From NCBI GenBank assembly GCA_003024985.2, contig PXIH01S0050455.1: DNA of 10,772 nt. One strand, written 5' to 3'. Source of the stretch: Euperipatoides rowelli. Lineage: Eukaryota; Onychophora; Udeonychophora; Euonychophora; Peripatopsidae. Shown here one piece after another: positions 7,606-10,772 of this stretch; the stretch's first letter is position 1; each line of letters opens with the position of its first letter. Below the pieces are notes generated by a model. The model saw only the letters and a list, made by a program, of their open reading frames with translations, was not told the DNA's origin and made no database searches. The position numbers and the translations under genes are program-made.

Positions 7606-7980
7606 TCAATTCCTACTTTTAATTACCTATGACATTTAGTCCACGGCTACCTTAAAAAAACGACACATGATTTTAGAAATGCAACTGGCAATAAATATAC
7701 AATACATTACAGTAGGCTATATTAAAAATAAATAAACATACAGCATTTTCAATTAATCCTTATTCAGTCTAATTTATAAACAACTTTCCTTTTAGCAATT
7801 TCTCATCTTAATTTTTTTTTTTTTAAATTATTATTATTGTCTTTACATAATATTTTTTTGTGCCTCATTTTGTCAGAGAAAAAAAAAGTAAATAAATTAA
7901 AAGTTATGGAGGTTATTAATAGGGGAATGATATTTAAATTCATTTAGAACTAATATTTTTGTTATTTTGAATAGTCAAAT

Positions 7981-8125
7981 CGTGACGATTCAATCGCAGA
8001 TGTAGAAACAAATCTGAAAACAGATTGAATAACACGTAACTATGCTCGAATCGCAAACTTAATTGCATTGTCGATCCTGCGATTCGACTGCAGACTTCTG
8101 TGATCAAGGCGATTGAATCGTTAAA
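7981..8125. repeat. Subterminal nested inverted repeats inside the transposon
   Basis: Three perfect inverted pairs cluster here: CGATTCAATCGC (7986-7997) with GCGATTGAATCG (8109-8120), TCGAATCGCA (8046-8055) with TGCGATTCGA (8078-8087), and AATCTG/CAGATT around 8011-8026. All but the last share an AATCGC core. Clusters of this kind near an end are often transposase-binding sites, which is an inference here. Confidence 0.7.
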
Positions 8126-8169
8126 TGTAGACAACTTCATAAGAGACAAGGTATTGAACTTTTGGTGAT

Positions 8170-8216
8170 TTATCGCGATGATCCTATCATGATTTATCAT
8201 AAGTGTAGAGCCGGCC
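8170..8216. repeat. Right terminal inverted repeat of the Harbinger-type element
   Basis: Read inward on the minus strand it begins GGCCGGCTCTACACTTATGA, then carries GATAGGATC and GATAA as in the left end. It is bordered by TAA at 8217-8219, matching TAA at 6907-6909. Confidence 0.8.
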
Positions 8217-8219
8217 TAA

Positions 8220-8475
8220 AAGTAATATTGGGAAAAGTTCACTAAATATTTATTTTAAAATAAAAAACTACTTTTTTTCTCTCTGTCTATTTATTTAATA
8301 AAATTGATTTACACAATATATACTTATGAATACAAATACTCATAAGGTTGAATACTATTTCATGACATCACATACCTTTATTATTAAAAGAACACTTCCA
8401 AAGAAAAAAACAAAAGATGTAAAATATAAATAGTTTGTCCTAATTCACTGCTTTGCTGATGAAGATATCTGGAAA
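8220..8475. other. AT-rich flank, nothing recognised
   Basis: There is no coding sequence or RNA gene. A short perfect inverted repeat CTTATGA/TCATAAG occurs at 8323-8346. The CTGATGA at 8456-8462 has no stem partner. Confidence 0.5.
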
Positions 8476-8702
8476 ATATTTATTTATTTATTCTAAGTTT
8501 CCTGGTCTAGGATTTTCCTAGCGGCAAGGCTGAATGCAACCTGGTCCACAGGATGTGGTTCATTGAAAGCCCACTAGATATATGAGTAGACATAAATAAA
8601 CATTCCCAGGACAATCTGTAAGGTAATTCAACTAGAAAAAGGAAAACTCTGATGACAAATCCTGCACCTGGTTGATGAAGCCCTATATGCAGCAAGAGAC
8701 CG
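8476..8702 (-). repeat. Possible interspersed repeat with (AATA)n tail
   Basis: On the minus strand a moderately GC-rich block, open for 62 codons (8695-8507), runs into TTAGAATAAATAAATAAATA at about 8496-8477. A short-period AT tail like this ends many LINE and SINE copies, and the block differs in composition from its flanks. The translated text (for example HQPGAGFVIRVFLF) is not recognised. No second copy lies in this window, so repeat status is a guess. Confidence 0.3.
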
Positions 8703-9740
8703 TTTGAAAAAAATAAAATAATGATGATTATAAGTTTTCAATGTATGGCTTTAAACAAATTTAAGATTTTCTGATATTCAATCTCATTTAAAAACCACTA
8801 CATTGACAATAGACCACCATTTTTAATTTACAACAACTTTAATAGAATTCAGATAAACCATGTGATATCCTGTCAATTTGTCTTATCAGCTGGATGGTTT
8901 TACCAAGAAAATAATAATTTCTTGAGCAAGCTAGATTGAAATCGACAATACCATAAACTTAACCTTTCTGATAAATGTAATTATAATTCTAACCCTGATC
9001 CTTCCTAAACTATTTCATGACCTCAATTGTATTGGCAATCCCTCTAACCCTAATTTTATACAAAATCTAAGAATGATCTCAATCTTACCTTAACTCTAAT
9101 GTTTGACCCTAACTGTGATTAATTATAATAATACCTCAAATTTGAAGATAAAAATGTTTTTTAGCCAGAATCCATCAGCTTGGAAATTGTACCACTTTGC
9201 TATTTGTACAAAGCCAGGGTAAAGCATGGCTTTAGAAGCTGCAGCCCAGGGGTGAGGTGTCTAACTTGCTGTGGGATCTTTTGAGATTTAAATGGCAACC
9301 AAAAAGTTATTTCATTTATGAATGCTAAATTAACGTAAAACATTCTAAATTATCTATTTAAAAATAAGGTTTAATTAAGCAATATGCTGTATTAATATAC
9401 TACATCAAAAACAAACAAAAAAAAAAAAAACATTGTATTGTATATTGTACGCCAGTTTTTCACATCATACATATTTTTTAATGTGAGTAATGCAAAGTGT
9501 TCTTTCTAACAACACGTTTTATTGTTTTGAAATCTCACATTAGTGTTTACTGCTGTAAGTTTATACTATGTATATAGGTGATTTAGGAGTGGATATCAAT
9601 AAGGCAGATGGTATTCAGTTTGCCTTATATATAGTGTTAATGTTTGAATTTTAATTTGTGGTTATCCTTGTTAAAATAAGTTTATTTTTTCTTTAACTAT
9701 TTTTGTCATTGAAATTATTATTGGGGGTCTCAAAGTGTTG
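8703..9740. other. AT-rich intergenic sequence with weak repeat traces
   Basis: No gene is supported. The block 8958-9118 carries several scattered CTAACCCT-like words, the clearest being CTAACCCTAA at 9044-9053, which resemble a decayed short-period array. A GC-richer patch at about 9180-9290 contains a 7-bp perfect inverted repeat AAAGCCA/TGGCTTT (9210-9233) and has no open frame. A run of A at about 9415-9430 is low complexity. Confidence 0.5.
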
Positions 9741-9810
9741 TAGCTCAAGGGCATACAAAACCTTAATCCAGCTTGGTTGTACAACCTACAGGTTCTAGCA
9801 TGCTATCTCA
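9740..9810 (+). repeat. Possible tRNA-derived SINE head (A-box and B-box-like)
   Basis: TAGCTCAAGGGC at 9741-9752 resembles a polymerase III A-box (TRGYNNARNNGG). GGTTCTAGCAT at 9791-9801 partly resembles a B-box (GGTTCGANNCC). The start-to-start spacing of 50 bp is near that of a tRNA gene. The B-box is imperfect, no cloverleaf folds convincingly, and no tail was found. Confidence 0.2.
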
Positions 9811-10740
9811 AACTTTTTTCAAGGTACATGCATTTATAATACAAGAATAAAATATAAATGGCAATAAAATTAAATATCCACATATATATTTCAAATGTTG
9901 GGATTAAAGTCAGAATTTGAATATTAACTTTTTAGCTATGTAGCCTGATAATTAATAAAAAATATAATTTTTTTTCTGTCAAACTAATTTTGTTTAAAAA
10001 GCTCCATTTGGTTACCTATTTTAATTATACTGATATTAAAACCTGGGTTACCTGACAGTCATGTATAAATCACAAACTATTGAAGTCATGGGACTGGAAG
10101 GGGAAAGATGGCCATGCAAATGAAGTTTTACCTGTGCNTTTTACTATATTGTGGGGAAAAAAAGAAAAACAACATGAAATATTTTTTTATTGTTACGTGT
10201 GATACTTTTTTCTTACAATTCACAAGTAATTTATTTATTTCATTAAAATAAAATTACATTTTATGAAAATTGGATCTATTTGCCAATTGTTGTGGGACTT
10301 AAATTATATTGTATTAAAGTTTTCTTTAACATCGACTTAATTTTTAATATGTAACTCCTTTATGATTTGAGATTCCTTATTTTTTTATAATAAAAGTTGA
10401 ATATTGTAAATAGATTCACCTATGTGTTGCCAAAATTATTTTGTAAGTTTGCTGCTTAGTTTTCTAAATGTTTTTTTTAATGATTATTTACAATTAAAAA
10501 CAATAACAACCATTAGATCCCCTTGATGGAAAAGAAAAGGTATTTGAATGCAAAACACATTAAAACAAAAGTTTTACACGTTCTTTCACATATACTTCTA
10601 AATCATTTAAAAGGCTGGTCTTGTCTACCATATGAATGGAAGAAAGGAAGTGTGTATGTGTATGTACTTAACAACATATTTCTGAATAACAGCTATAGAG
10701 TATAAGAGTTGTGTTCTCAGTGTAATTAGTCTAAAATAAC
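9811..10740. other. AT-rich intergenic sequence, nothing recognised
   Basis: No coding or RNA gene is seen. It includes the single unresolved base at 10138, a somewhat GC-richer stretch at about 10030-10137 and a short TGTATG-like simple repeat at about 10649-10665. The longest open frame (10523-10705, +) shows no domain, no splice context and a composition like its surroundings. Confidence 0.5.
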
Positions 10741-10747
10741 TAGTTGA

Positions 10748-10772
10748 GTCTGACACTGATGATGGCAAAAGC
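10748..10772 (+). ncRNA. Possible 5' part of a hammerhead-type ribozyme, cut by window edge
   Basis: CTGATGA at 10756-10762 is the conserved core of hammerhead ribozymes. It is followed by T, then GGC AAAA GC, which could be the 5' strand, loop and first bases of stem II. A hammerhead would need the stem to close with C and be followed by GAAA, and both fall outside the window. The preceding GTCTGACA could supply the outer stem strand. Such ribozymes are known in Penelope-like and other animal retroelements. Confidence 0.3.

Larger units (their letters stand above)
6910..8216 (-). mobile_element. PIF/Harbinger-type DNA transposon, degenerate copy
   Basis: The element is 1307 bp and is flanked on both sides by TAA (6907-6909 and 8217-8219). 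That is the 3-bp TWA target duplication typical of PIF/Harbinger. The left end starts GGCTGGATCTAACTTGCGAT. The right end, reverse-complemented, starts GGCCGGCTCTACACTTATGA. Both then continue into GATAGGATC and GATAA, so the terminal inverted repeats are about 47-49 bp and imperfect. Inside, on the minus strand, is a fragment with the spacing of a Harbinger transposase catalytic region (7432-7605). No Myb-like accessory protein or intact transposase remains. It sits downstream of the transporter exon. The ends are clear; the superfamily call rests on the duplication, the ends and the relic together. Confidence 0.8.

Noticed and set aside
7940-8200. 86-codon minus-strand open frame inside the transposon
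   Set aside because: It spans the subterminal palindromes and the terminal repeat. It does not resemble transposase, so it is most likely a by-product of the repeats.
8456-8655. CTGATGA words at 8456 and 8649 as hammerhead cores
   Set aside because: Neither is followed by a stem II with GAAA after it.
9587-9650. Short open stretch GDLGVDINKADGIQF after an AG
   Set aside because: It is about 20 codons, with no donor or conserved domain, and is consistent with chance.
10523-10705. 60-codon plus-strand open frame near the right end
   Set aside because: It has no motif, no acceptor at the start and no composition shift.

Overview
This is AT-rich (about 70% A+T by eye), intron-and-repeat DNA from an animal nuclear genome. 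The evidence is a spliced terminal exon of a membrane transporter, a decayed endonuclease-bearing LINE of the L1/Tx1 type, a PIF/Harbinger-type DNA transposon with a transposase relic, a hAT-type terminus, and several short tandem and inverted repeats. No bacterial-type operon, tRNA, rRNA or CRISPR array is visible. The combination fits an invertebrate, perhaps aquatic, but the phylum cannot be fixed from the sequence. One unresolved base (N) lies at 10138.

Layout. Positions 1-36 hold the end of a hAT-like element. Positions 37-373 look like the 3' end of a plus-strand retroposon with an A-tail. An imperfect fold-back structure occupies 340-660: two long inverted arms, a short loop, and an A15 and a T53 tract in mirrored positions. 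Positions 661-1359 are AT-rich with no gene. A minus-strand LINE relic runs from roughly 4470 down to 1360. Its ORF1 has an RRM-like segment. Its ORF2 has an AP-type endonuclease domain (GDFN motif), then the RT thumb and a C-terminal CCHC zinc finger. The catalytic palm of the reverse transcriptase is absent, so the two halves meet at about 2390. A perfect 3 x 48 bp tandem repeat lies at 4522-4665, followed by AT-rich intron.

The only host coding segment is at 5515-6041 (+). It is the last exon of a major-facilitator transporter that looks most like a monocarboxylate transporter (SLC16-like). It opens at a clear splice acceptor, encodes the final transmembrane helix and a long cytosolic tail, and ends in a PDZ-type C-terminus. 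Everything upstream is probably its last intron, and the earlier exons are outside the window. The 3' UTR follows with candidate AATAAA signals.

Downstream, 6910-8216 is a complete DNA transposon copy with 3-bp TAA target duplications and imperfect terminal inverted repeats. A minus-strand 57-codon relic inside it matches the spacing of the first catalytic-Asp region of PIF/Harbinger transposases. From 8220 to the end is AT-rich intergenic sequence with weak repeat traces. At the extreme right edge is a CTGATGA core followed by the start of a stem, which could be the 5' half of a hammerhead ribozyme cut off by the window boundary.
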